Of a stretch of DNA of 64,000 bases, positions 9,701-16,983 are shown piece after piece; the first letter of the stretch is position 1, and each line of letters starts with the position of its first letter. The stretch comes from Ga0077536 sp035325705 (GTDB taxonomy: Bacteria > Pseudomonadota > Gammaproteobacteria > Ga0077536). A program made the position numbers and the translations under genes. The notes beneath the pieces are model-generated. The model was not told the origin of the DNA. It searched no databases and saw nothing but the letters and a program-made list of their open reading frames with translations. Location of the stretch: assembly GCA_035325705.1 (NCBI GenBank), contig DAOKZI010000013.1:62001-126000 (forward strand), in the 5' to 3' direction.

Positions 9701-9781
9701 TTTACCTCCACCCTGCTCACGCTGCTGCTGCTGCCGGTGCTGTTCCGCCGCTTCGCTCTTGCCCCGGGGGTCCGCTCATGA
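6707..9781 (+). CDS. Heavy-metal efflux RND permease (CzcA/CusA family)
   Basis: 1024 residues, the normal size for HME-RND pumps. The N-terminal transmembrane helix is followed by the family signature DAFPDISPTQV; two large periplasmic loops and twelve membrane spans follow. The proton-relay segment in the fourth helix reads AIGMLVDAAVVVVEN, with Asp402 and Glu409. The CzcA-type first Asp (DFG) is absent, as in CusA. ELGFDPMGLNQSD resembles the periplasmic region of divalent-metal pumps, so the features are mixed and the metal cannot be assigned. It exports metal ions from the periplasm or cytoplasm through the adaptor and the outer-membrane factor. The stop overlaps the next start (ATGA). 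Confidence 0.9.
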   Translation: MLSRLIEWSLSQRLLALAATLALAAAGVHSYLSLPIDAFPDISPTQVKLILKAPGMTPEEVENRVIVPLELGLLGIPRQVMLRSSAKYSIADLTIDFAEGTDIYWARQQVAERYADIQGDLPDGVEGGLAPLATPLSDLFMFTIEGGDLSPQARRTLLDFTLRPALRTIPGVADVNSLGGEVRTLTVVPDREALTRTGLGFTDLVAAIESNNRNDGAGRLADGEEALIVRVEGAVRTAADLRAIVVAERNGSPVRLGDVADVQTEGLTRYGAVTRDGHGEAVEGLVIGLRGANASAVVAGVRERLTELAPSLPAGVEIEVFYDRSELIARAVGTVTKALVEASVLVVILLLLFLGDLRAALVVTLLLPLAALTTFVLMRLFGLTANLMSLGGLAIAIGMLVDAAVVVVENTMTQFQAPGGARLPKLHLVYRATAEVAPPVAAGVIIICLVFLPLLSLSGLEGKLFAPVAKTIVFALSGSLLLSLTVVPVLASYLLAQRAHHEPILVRALEAGYRPVLAAALRAPRTVGSLAAILLGVGTLAYMNVGKTFMPTMDEGDLLVQLEKLPSIGLEESVQSDLRVQRRLLAEIPEIDHIVARIGADELGFDPMGLNQSDVFLQLKPREDWRVPDKAWLADRIREVLEEFPGIDFTFTQPIEMRVAEMLTGSRGDVAVKVFGPDLATLGTLAAGIERTLNAIEGSQDIFTLTNDGVQYFTTRIDRIAAGRAGLSIDDIQDELRAQIEGRRAGTVLIEGRRTPLIVRGAETLREDPAGLAHGSLSSADGTTVPLAQVARLMRSDGPVKVDRENGSRYTVVQANVAGRDLVGYVAEARRRVAESIQLPGGYTVQWGGQFENQQRAAKRLALVVPVALSLIFVVLFMTFGSARQALLILANIPFALVGGILGLWIVGEYMSVPASVGFIALLGIAVLNGLVLVAHFNQLLAAGMDIARVVEEGARRRLRPVMMTAAITALGLVPMLFATGPGSEIQRPLAVVVVGGLFTSTLLTLLLLPVLFRRFALAPGVRS

Positions 9782-10104
9782 TCGAAACCGAGAACGAAAA
9801 GGCGCTCGCCCGCCTCACGCTGGTGTTCCCGCCCGCACTCGAGGACCGGGTGGTGCAATTGTTCCTGGAACAGGATCCACCGTTGCCCGGCTTCACGGTG
9901 CTTGCCGCCGAAGGCCATGGCTCGGATTTCTCGTGGGCATCGGTACGCGAGCAGGTCCGCGGACGTGTGGCGAGAAAGCTGCTTATCGTCGTGCTGTCGC
10001 AGGCGCGCGCCGGATCCCTGATCGCGGCGCTGCGCAGTGAACTCGCGAACACGGCGTCGACCTGGTGGCTGGAGCCCGTGATTGCGTTTGGGAGGCTGGC
10101 ATGA
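9778..10104 (+). CDS. DUF3240-like small protein of metal-efflux operons
   Basis: A 108-residue soluble protein, overlapping the pump stop by 4 bp and the outer-membrane factor start by 4 bp (ATGA on both sides), so it is almost certainly co-translated. Features such as LTLVFPPALEDRVVQLFLE at the start, GFTVLAAEGHG, and a C-terminal ...WWLEPVIAFGRLA match what is known of DUF3240 proteins, which resemble PII-like ferredoxin-fold sensors and occur in RND metal-efflux operons. Its molecular role is not established; a cytoplasmic sensor or modulator of the pump is a reasonable guess. Confidence 0.75.
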   Translation: MIETENEKALARLTLVFPPALEDRVVQLFLEQDPPLPGFTVLAAEGHGSDFSWASVREQVRGRVARKLLIVVLSQARAGSLIAALRSELANTASTWWLEPVIAFGRLA

Positions 10105-11342
10105 GACCGGCAGCGATCCTGCGTGCAATCGGCGTCGCGACATTGGCGTTCGCGTGCTGCGCGCCGGTGCGCGCCTTCCTACCCGACGCCGCTGCGGCGC
10201 GCGATGCCATCGACGACCTGCCCACTGTACAGGCTGCCCTCGCGCGGGGACGGGAAGCGACGGCGCGGGGAGATGCGCTGCGCGAAGGCCCCTACGGTTA
10301 TGAATTGACCGTCATGCCGCTCGCCCGCCACGCGAACGGCTACGGCAGTTACGGCGAACTGGAAACCATGCTCACCCGGCGTCTGCGCCTGCCGACCAAA
10401 TCGCGACTCGATGGCGCGCTCGCGAGTTCGGGCGAGGAGATCGCGCGCTACATCGTCGGCGACGCGAGGCACGAGGGCGCGCGCCGTCTGCTCGAGGCGT
10501 GGATGGCCTGGGCGCGCGCGGCCAGCCTCGCCACGCTGGCCGAACGCCAGCGCGCGACCGCCGAAGACGAGCGCAAGGCCGTGGCGCGGCGCGCGGAACT
10601 CGGCGAATTGCCGCTCCTCGACGAGCGTCGTGCGGCGACGGCGCTCGCGCAGGCGGATCTTGCCGCCGAGCGCGCGCGGCTGGCGCGCGAGGAAGCCCGC
10701 CTCGCGCTGACCACCGACTTCCCGACGCTTGGGTTGCCCGCCGCGCCGCCCGACCTGCCGCGACCGCAGCCGGCGGCAATCCCGCCGGATAGCGTCGAAC
10801 GCATCGTCGAACACAACCACGAACTCGCGGTCGCGCGTGCGCTGGCGGCGCGCCAGGGCGTCAGCGCGGCACGCGCCGACGCGGAGCGACGGCCAGACCC
10901 GAGCCTGGGCCTGCGCATGCTCGCAGAAGCCGATGGCCACGAGCAGGCGGTAGGCCTCGTGGTGACGATTCCGTTCGCGGCGAGCAGTCAGCCCGCCACG
11001 GTCATGGCTGAGCGCGCGCTCACCGAAGCCGTCGACACCGAGGCGGCCGGCGTCGCACGCCGCATCCGGCTGGAGGCGGAAAAGCTGGTGCGAGCCCTAC
11101 CCGCGCAGTATGACGCGTGGAGGGCGGCCGAGCGCATGGTCGGTGCCGCCGACGACACGCTGGCGCGCATGGAGCGAGCATGGCGGCTGGGCGCGGTCGA
11201 TTTCGGTGAGGTGTTGCTGGCGCGGCGCAACGCCTACGATGCGCGCGTGAACGAGCTGGGTCTGCGCTTCGACGTCCAGTCGCTGGTGGCGCGGCTCGAA
11301 ATCGAAAGCCATCGGCGCTGGGCCAATGACGCCCACCACTAA
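10101..11342 (+). CDS. TolC-family outer-membrane efflux protein
   Basis: About 413 residues from the ATG at 10101, which overlaps the previous stop. A signal peptide (AILRAIGVATLAFACCAPVRA) is followed by a long, Ala/Arg/Glu-rich helical protein. It has the internal duplication typical of outer-membrane factors: two regions of heptad-like helices around residues 95-190 and 230-390. It would form the trimeric outer-membrane channel of the RND complex. The order adaptor-pump-DUF3240-channel differs from the classic czcCBA order, where the channel is first. It converges on the CDF gene with only 12 bp between. Confidence 0.8.
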   Translation: MRPAAILRAIGVATLAFACCAPVRAFLPDAAAARDAIDDLPTVQAALARGREATARGDALREGPYGYELTVMPLARHANGYGSYGELETMLTRRLRLPTKSRLDGALASSGEEIARYIVGDARHEGARRLLEAWMAWARAASLATLAERQRATAEDERKAVARRAELGELPLLDERRAATALAQADLAAERARLAREEARLALTTDFPTLGLPAAPPDLPRPQPAAIPPDSVERIVEHNHELAVARALAARQGVSAARADAERRPDPSLGLRMLAEADGHEQAVGLVVTIPFAASSQPATVMAERALTEAVDTEAAGVARRIRLEAEKLVRALPAQYDAWRAAERMVGAADDTLARMERAWRLGAVDFGEVLLARRNAYDARVNELGLRFDVQSLVARLEIESHRRWANDAHH

Positions 11343-11354
11343 GTACCGGCACGT

Positions 11355-12320
11355 TCAGCGAACCGCATTGCCGGTCGATGGGGGGTGATCCAGGTCCGGC
11401 CGCTTATAAGGGTCGACGTGCGTCATCAGGTCCAGCACGCGGTGCCGCTGCATCACGCGCTTGCGCGCGGCGACGGCGATGTCGTGCCCTTGCTCCACCG
11501 TGATGTCGGCGTCGACCTCGATGTGCGCGTCGACGAAGATCATGTCGCCCATCCGGCGCGTGCGCACGTCGTGCACGCCGGCAACGCCCGGCGTTTCACG
11601 CAGGGTCTGGCGGATGGCGGCGACCTCGGCCTCGTCCGCGGCGCGATCCATCAGGTCATGCAGCGCATTCCAGCCGAAGGACCAGCCCATGCGCGCGACG
11701 AGGAAGCCGACGATCGAAGCCGCGATCGGATCGAGCAGCGGATAGCCCGCGAGATTGCCCGCGATGCCGAGACCGACGACCAGCGAGGAAGCGGCGTCCG
11801 AACGCGCGTGCCAGGCGTTCGCGACCAGCATGCCGGATTTCACGCGCTTGGCGCTCGCGAGCAGATGGCGGAACAGCAGCTCCTTGGCGATGAGCACCGT
11901 CGCCGCGATCCACAGCGCCGCGAGATGCACGCGCGCGACGGACGCGGGATCCTGCAGCTTCTGCACGGCCGACCACAGCATGCCGGCACCGACGACCAGC
12001 AGCAGCGCGCCGAGCACCAGCGAGGCGGCGTTCTCGAAACGCTGGTGTCCGTAGGGATGATCCCGATCGGCCGCCTTGTGGCTGTGGCGCGAGGCGACCA
12101 GCACCACGCAGTCGGCGAGGAGATCGGAAGCCGAGTGGATGCCGTCGGCGATCAGGGCCTGCGACCGCGCGTAGACGCCGACCGCGATTTGCAGCACGCT
12201 CAGCAGCAGGTTCACGATCACGCTGAGCCAGACGCTGCGCGCCGCGACGGCAGCGCGCAGGCCGAGATTGCGCGAGCCGTCTTCGCTGGCGTCGGGCCGT
12301 TCGGTGAAATTCATCGTCAT
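11355..12320 (-). CDS. Cation diffusion facilitator (CDF) metal transporter
   Basis: 321 residues with six predicted membrane helices and a cytoplasmic C-terminal ferredoxin-like domain (about 225-321). The transport-site motifs are HSASD in helix 2 and HARSD in helix 5, an HxxxD/HxxxD site that in known members favours zinc and similar divalent ions. DHPYGHQRFE after helix 3 and the His/Asp-rich tail (VDAHIEVDADITVEQGHD) are typical. It pumps metal out of the cytoplasm in exchange for protons. It is convergent to the RND operon and makes this a two-system metal-resistance neighbourhood. Zinc is likely but not proven. Confidence 0.87.
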   Translation of the reverse strand: MTMNFTERPDASEDGSRNLGLRAAVAARSVWLSVIVNLLLSVLQIAVGVYARSQALIADGIHSASDLLADCVVLVASRHSHKAADRDHPYGHQRFENAASLVLGALLLVVGAGMLWSAVQKLQDPASVARVHLAALWIAATVLIAKELLFRHLLASAKRVKSGMLVANAWHARSDAASSLVVGLGIAGNLAGYPLLDPIAASIVGFLVARMGWSFGWNALHDLMDRAADEAEVAAIRQTLRETPGVAGVHDVRTRRMGDMIFVDAHIEVDADITVEQGHDIAVAARKRVMQRHRVLDLMTHVDPYKRPDLDHPPSTGNAVR

Positions 12321-12564
12321 CGAGTGAGAACCGCGCGCGGTGGACCGCAGCAGTCTACACAGCCCGGCGGCCGCGATCGCCGCGAAGCTGCCCGACGCCG
12401 AAGCGGCCCCCGGACCGACATCGGTGCGCGTCTTGTGCTAGCCGAATTCAAGTCGGATTCATTTTGGCTCTGTTATCCTGCCCACCGATATGGTCTGGCA
12501 TGGAACGTGCTGCCTCGAAGCACGTCCGCTCACCTCGGCCTTCGCAGCGAACAGGAACGCGCGC

Positions 12565-13620
12565 ATGCTTGATTTCACGCAGTGGCCGAGCTGGCTACGG
12601 GAGCCCCTTGCACACGGTTACGGCAATGCCGTCGAGCTCGCGGCCTGGACGCTGGACGGCGGCAACCGCTTCTACTGGTTGTATCTGCTGAGCTTCGTGC
12701 TGCTCGGCGTATGGCTGTGGTATCGCCATTATCGCGGCGGTGCCGGCGGCTGGCGCGCGGCGCTGGGCTTCGTGCTGCCGAAGGACATGTACGCCCATCC
12801 CTCGGCGCTGATGGACTACAAGATCCTGCTCACCAACCGCATCCTCGGCCCGAGCGGTCTGCTCGCCCGGCTGGTGCTCGGCAGCGCGTCGATCGCGGCG
12901 GTGGCGACGCTGGTCCAGCAAGGCCTGGTGCACGCCGCCGGGCCCGGTCTTCGCGCCGAATGGACGCCGCCCATGCTGATCGCCTTCACGATCGTCTTTG
13001 CGCTCGTCAGCGATTTCTCGACCTGGGCCATCCACGCCGCCTCGCATCGGTTTCCGCTGCTGTGGGAATTCCACAAGGTGCACCACAGCGCCGAAGTGCT
13101 GACACCCTTCACCGTCTATCGCAAGCATCCCGTCTACAACCTGCTGTCCAGAGCGCTGGATCTCGCGATCGTCGGGCCGTTCATGGGCGTGATCGCCTGG
13201 CTGTTCGCCGACGCCCCCGTCGCGGTCACGCTGTTCGGAGCGAACTTCGTGTTCTCGGTGTTCCACGTGCTGGGCGCAAATCTGCGCCACTCGCACATCT
13301 GGTGGTCGTTCGGGCCGGTGTTCGGCCGTATCTTCATCAGCCCGGCGCAGCACCAGATCCATCACAGCAAGGACCCGCGCCACTACAACCGCAACTACGG
13401 CGAGCTGTTCGCGCTGTGGGACTGGCTGTTCGGCACGCTGTACCTCCCGGGCCGTGAGCCGGAACGCCTCGAGTTCGGCCTCACCGGCGAGGACGCCAAC
13501 ATCCACCCGACGCTGCTTGCCGTCTATCTCGTCCCCTTCACCAACAGCGCCCGCATCCTGCGCAATCATCTGCGCCGCCGGCTGCCGGCGCGCGCGGCAC
13601 AGGACGCGCTGCCGAGGTGA
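12565..13620 (+). CDS. Fatty acid hydroxylase / sterol desaturase superfamily membrane di-iron enzyme
   Basis: 351 residues from ATG 12565, which follows an AGGA ribosome site; an in-frame ATG at 12490 would add 25 atypical residues. Several membrane helices surround the histidine clusters of the superfamily: HAASH, HKVHH, HSH and HQIHH, which bind two irons for O2-dependent hydroxylation or desaturation of lipids. The tail WDWLFGTLYLP is also typical. The gene overlaps the acyltransferase start by 4 bp (GTGA), so the two are translationally coupled and probably modify the same lipid. Substrate unknown; sterol or hopanoid, carotenoid, or fatty-acyl groups are all possible. Confidence 0.85.
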   Translation: MLDFTQWPSWLREPLAHGYGNAVELAAWTLDGGNRFYWLYLLSFVLLGVWLWYRHYRGGAGGWRAALGFVLPKDMYAHPSALMDYKILLTNRILGPSGLLARLVLGSASIAAVATLVQQGLVHAAGPGLRAEWTPPMLIAFTIVFALVSDFSTWAIHAASHRFPLLWEFHKVHHSAEVLTPFTVYRKHPVYNLLSRALDLAIVGPFMGVIAWLFADAPVAVTLFGANFVFSVFHVLGANLRHSHIWWSFGPVFGRIFISPAQHQIHHSKDPRHYNRNYGELFALWDWLFGTLYLPGREPERLEFGLTGEDANIHPTLLAVYLVPFTNSARILRNHLRRRLPARAAQDALPR

Positions 13621-14717
13621 ACCGCGCGACGTCGATCTACCTCGACCTCGTGCGCTTCCTCGCCGCGGTCGTGGTGCTGTTGACGCATCTCGCCTACAAG
13701 CGCTTCACCGGCGGTCTCATCATCGAATGGCGGACTTACGGCAACGACGCCGTGATGGTGTTCTTCGTGCTGTCCGGCTACGTGATCGCGCACACCGTCG
13801 CAACGCGCGATCGCGAGTTCGGCCCCTATCTGCTGAACCGCTGCGCGCGGCTCTATTCCGTCGCGCTGCCGGCGATCGCGCTGACCGTCGTGCTCGATCA
13901 TCTCGGCCGCCTGATCGATCAGGCGCTCTACGCCGGCTTCTGGTTCCAGGGCTCGGATCCGATCGGCCGCGTGCTGCACGCGCTGACGTTCACCAATGAG
14001 CTCTGGTTCCATTCGGTGCGGCTGTTCACCAACGGGCCGTACTGGTCGTTGGGCTACGAGTTCTGGTACTACATGATCTTCGCCGCCTGCGTCTTTCTGC
14101 GCGGCGGCAAGCGCACGCTGGGCGTGGCGGCGCTGCTCGCGCTGGTCGGGCCGAAGATCCTGCTCCTGTTCCCGATCTGGCTGCTCGGCGTCGCCGTCTA
14201 TCGCCTCAATACCCGGCGCAGCGTCGGCGAGCGCTGGGGTTGGGTGCTGTTCCTCGGCTCGATCGTCGCCTATGCGGCGTTCCGCGCGTTCGGGCTGCGC
14301 GATGCGCTGCTGTACTTCACTTACGACTGGCTCGGCAAAGGCTTCGTCGTCGACGAGCTGAGGTGGTCCGACGAGTTCCTCAGCGCCTATGTGATCGGGA
14401 TCCTGGTCGCCTGCAACTTCATCGGCGTACAGGCCGTGGCGTCGCGGCTCGCGCCGCTGTTGACGCGCTTCGAACGCCCGATCCGCAACTGGGCCGGCTA
14501 CACCTTCTCGATCTATCTCTTCCACTACCCCGTGCTGCAGTTCCTCGCCGCGGTGCTGCCGATCGAGCCGCGGGAAGCCTGGAGCGGCGTGCTGCTGTTC
14601 GCGCTGACGATCGCGGTCTGCCGCCTGCTCGGCGACTACACCGAGAAACGCAAGGAGTTCTGCCGCGATCTGCTCGCGTATGCCTCGGCGAGCCTGATGC
14701 GGCGCGCGACGCGCTGA
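13617..14717 (+). CDS. Acyltransferase 3 family membrane protein
   Basis: 366 residues with about ten hydrophobic helices. The N-terminal LDLVRFLAAVVVLLTHL contains the conserved RxxA and H of the family; FFVLSGYVIA and LNRCARLYSVALPAIA follow, and WSLGYEFWYY holds the conserved SLxxE motif. These integral membrane enzymes move acyl groups from acyl-CoA to sugars or lipids, as in O-antigen or exopolysaccharide acetylation. It starts with GTG overlapping the stop of the hydroxylase-like gene. Its acceptor is unknown, but the coupling suggests a shared lipid or glycolipid substrate. Confidence 0.85.
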   Translation: MNRATSIYLDLVRFLAAVVVLLTHLAYKRFTGGLIIEWRTYGNDAVMVFFVLSGYVIAHTVATRDREFGPYLLNRCARLYSVALPAIALTVVLDHLGRLIDQALYAGFWFQGSDPIGRVLHALTFTNELWFHSVRLFTNGPYWSLGYEFWYYMIFAACVFLRGGKRTLGVAALLALVGPKILLLFPIWLLGVAVYRLNTRRSVGERWGWVLFLGSIVAYAAFRAFGLRDALLYFTYDWLGKGFVVDELRWSDEFLSAYVIGILVACNFIGVQAVASRLAPLLTRFERPIRNWAGYTFSIYLFHYPVLQFLAAVLPIEPREAWSGVLLFALTIAVCRLLGDYTEKRKEFCRDLLAYASASLMRRATR

Positions 14718-14718
14718 A

Positions 14719-14742
14719 GAAACTCCGCGTTTGCGGCGTTTC
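14719..14742. terminator. Hairpin in the convergent gap acyltransferase/glgB
   Basis: GAAACTCCGC-GTTT-GCGGCGTTTC makes a 10-bp stem with one mismatch and a 4-nt loop. It begins 2 bp after the acyltransferase stop and ends 12 bp before the glgB stop, the right place for a bidirectional terminator. The arms start with AAA and end with TTT, giving a short U-tract in both directions. Confidence 0.5.
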
Positions 14743-14753
14743 CTCGAGCGCGC

Positions 14754-16949
14754 TCAGGGCACGGGCTGCAGCAGCAGGCCGCCCAGCGGCGGCAGATCGA
14801 CGAGGATGGACGCCGGCAGCCCATGCGCCGGCACGGCTTGCGCCGTCACGCGCGCGCCGCCGACGTCCGTGCCGCCGTAGTGCCGTGAATCGCTGTTGAG
14901 GACGACCGCGTAGTCGCCGCGGCCGGGTACGCCGTAGCGCCGCCCCGGGCGCGGAACCGGCGTGAAGTTCAGCAGTACGACGAGGGGGCTGCCGTCGCGC
15001 GCGAGACGCAGGTAGGCGAGCGTCGAGTTCAGCGCGTCGTCGCAGTCGATCCAGCGAAAGCCCTCGGTCGCGTGATCGCGCTCGTGCAGCGCCGGCGTCT
15101 CGCGGTAGAGCCGGTTCAGATCGCGCAGCAGGCGGCGCAGGCCCGCCGGCAGCCCGTTCGCCGCTTCCCGCCATTCGAGCTCGCGATCGCAGCGCCACTC
15201 GCACGACTGGCCGAACTCGTTGCCCATGAAATTGAGCTTCTTGCCCGGCGTCGTCATCTGCAGCAGGAACAGCAGGCGCAGGTTCGCGTATCGCTGCCAG
15301 TCGTCGCCGGGCATCTTCTGCGGCAGGCTGCCCTTGCCGTGCACGACCTCGTCGTGCGACAGCGGCAGGAGAAAGTTCTCGCTGTATGCATAGAGCTGGC
15401 CGAAGGTCAGCCAGTCGTGATGATGCCGGCGGTGGATCGGATCGAGGTGGAAGTAGCGCAGCGTGTCGTTCATCCAGCCCATGTTCCACTTGAAGGTGAA
15501 ACCGAGCCCGCCGGCTTCGACCGGGCGCGATACCTGCGGCCACGCCGTCGACTCCTCCGCGATCGTCACGGCGCCCGCAAAGCAGCCGTGCACCATCACG
15601 TTCAATTCGCGCAGAAAGGCGATCGCCTCGAGGTTCTCGCGCCCGCCGTAGCGGTTCGGCAGCCACTCGCCCGCCTGGCGCGAGTAGTCGAGATAGAGCA
15701 TCGAGGCGACGGCGTCGACGCGCAGGCCGTCGAAATGAAATTCCTCCAGCCAGTAATGAGCGCTGGACAGCAGGAAGCTGCACACCTCGTTGCGGCCGTA
15801 GTTGAAGATGTGCGTGCCCCAGTCCGGGTGGCGGCCGCGCCGCGGATCGCCGTGCTCGTACAGCGCGCTGCCGTCGTAATGCGCGAGTGCGCCGTCGTTG
15901 GCCGGGAAGTGTCCGGGCACCCAGTCGAGCAGACAGCCGATGCCGGCGCCGTGCAGGGCGTCGATCAGCGCGCGCAGATCCTCGGGCGTGCCGTAGCGCG
16001 AGGTCGGCGCAAAGAAGCCCGTCGTCTGGTAGCCCCAGGATTCGTCGAGCGGATGCTCGGTCAGCGGCAGGAACTCCACGTGCGTGTAGCCCACGTCGAG
16101 AACATAAGGCACGAGGCGCTCGGCGAGCTCCCGGTAGCCGTAGAAGCGGCCGTCGGCATGCCGCATCCAGGATCCGGCGTGCAGCTCGTAGACGTTCAGC
16201 GGCGCCTGCAGCCAGTTCGTGCGCGCGCGGCGCGCGAGCCAGTCGCCGTCGCACCAGCGGTGCGCGGAAGGCGCGACGACGCACGAAGAGCTCGCCGGCC
16301 GCAGCTCGCTGGCCCGGGCGTAAGGGTCTTCGCGCAGGAACACGTGGCCCGTCGCGCGTTCGCGCAGCTCGAACTTGTACAGCGTGCCGGCGTCCAGATC
16401 CGGTACGAACAGCTCCCACACCCCGGACACGCCGAGCGTCTGCAGCGGGTGGACGCGACCGTCCCAGGCGTTGAAATCGCCGACCACGGACACGCGCTCC
16501 GCGCCGGGCGCCCATACCCGGAAGCGCACACCCGGCACCTCGTCCACGGTTTCGACGTGCGCCCCGAGCAGGCGCCAGGCCTGGTGCAGGCGCCCTTCGC
16601 CGAAGAGATGAAGATCGTGCGCGCTCGCGCACGGCGGGAAGGCATACGCGTCATGGCCGCCGCTGCCGAGGCGCCAGGGCCGGCGCGGGCGCTCGGCCAC
16701 GCGCAGCTCGAACAGGCCCGCGGCATGAACGCAGCGCGCCGGCCGCGCGCGGCCGTCGACGACGAGCTCGAGCGCGCTCGCACCGGGGCGCCACACCCGC
16801 AGCACCCATCCCGATCCCTCGCGATGCGCCCCGAGCACTTCGAAGGGCGCGTGCAGGCGCGCTGCGACGAGCCGCAGGACGCGCTCGTCTTCGTGCGAGA
16901 GGCTGGCAGCGCATTCGGGAGCGTCGTGAGCGGGCATCGTGTTTATCAT
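14754..16949 (-). CDS. glgB: 1,4-alpha-glucan branching enzyme
   Basis: 731 residues, matching full-length GlgB. Two N-terminal carbohydrate-binding modules (around 35-110 and 125-215; VVGDFNAWDGR is characteristic) precede a GH13 barrel. The catalytic signatures are GLRVDAVASML (nucleophile Asp), TIAEES (acid/base Glu) and LPLSHDEVVHGK (third acid). It cuts alpha-1,4-glucan and re-attaches it as alpha-1,6 branches in glycogen synthesis. The ATG at 16949 (MINTMPAHD) has a modest AAGG upstream; ATG 16937 is an alternative. It is divergent from two GH57 genes with only 34 bp between start codons. Confidence 0.93.
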   Translation of the reverse strand: MINTMPAHDAPECAASLSHEDERVLRLVAARLHAPFEVLGAHREGSGWVLRVWRPGASALELVVDGRARPARCVHAAGLFELRVAERPRRPWRLGSGGHDAYAFPPCASAHDLHLFGEGRLHQAWRLLGAHVETVDEVPGVRFRVWAPGAERVSVVGDFNAWDGRVHPLQTLGVSGVWELFVPDLDAGTLYKFELRERATGHVFLREDPYARASELRPASSSCVVAPSAHRWCDGDWLARRARTNWLQAPLNVYELHAGSWMRHADGRFYGYRELAERLVPYVLDVGYTHVEFLPLTEHPLDESWGYQTTGFFAPTSRYGTPEDLRALIDALHGAGIGCLLDWVPGHFPANDGALAHYDGSALYEHGDPRRGRHPDWGTHIFNYGRNEVCSFLLSSAHYWLEEFHFDGLRVDAVASMLYLDYSRQAGEWLPNRYGGRENLEAIAFLRELNVMVHGCFAGAVTIAEESTAWPQVSRPVEAGGLGFTFKWNMGWMNDTLRYFHLDPIHRRHHHDWLTFGQLYAYSENFLLPLSHDEVVHGKGSLPQKMPGDDWQRYANLRLLFLLQMTTPGKKLNFMGNEFGQSCEWRCDRELEWREAANGLPAGLRRLLRDLNRLYRETPALHERDHATEGFRWIDCDDALNSTLAYLRLARDGSPLVVLLNFTPVPRPGRRYGVPGRGDYAVVLNSDSRHYGGTDVGGARVTAQAVPAHGLPASILVDLPPLGGLLLQPVP

Positions 16950-16983
16950 ACGGGAGAGCCTTCAAGCACGGCAGTGGATAGCG

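Noticed and set aside
6727..9777. Long plus-strand frame overlapping the RND pump
   Set aside because: It is the +2 shadow of the pump gene; only its end (9778-10104) is a real gene, the DUF3240 protein.
15072..16938. 940-residue plus-strand frame running through glgB into the GH57 gene
   Set aside because: Antisense to glgB with its catalytic motifs and lacking any domain of its own.
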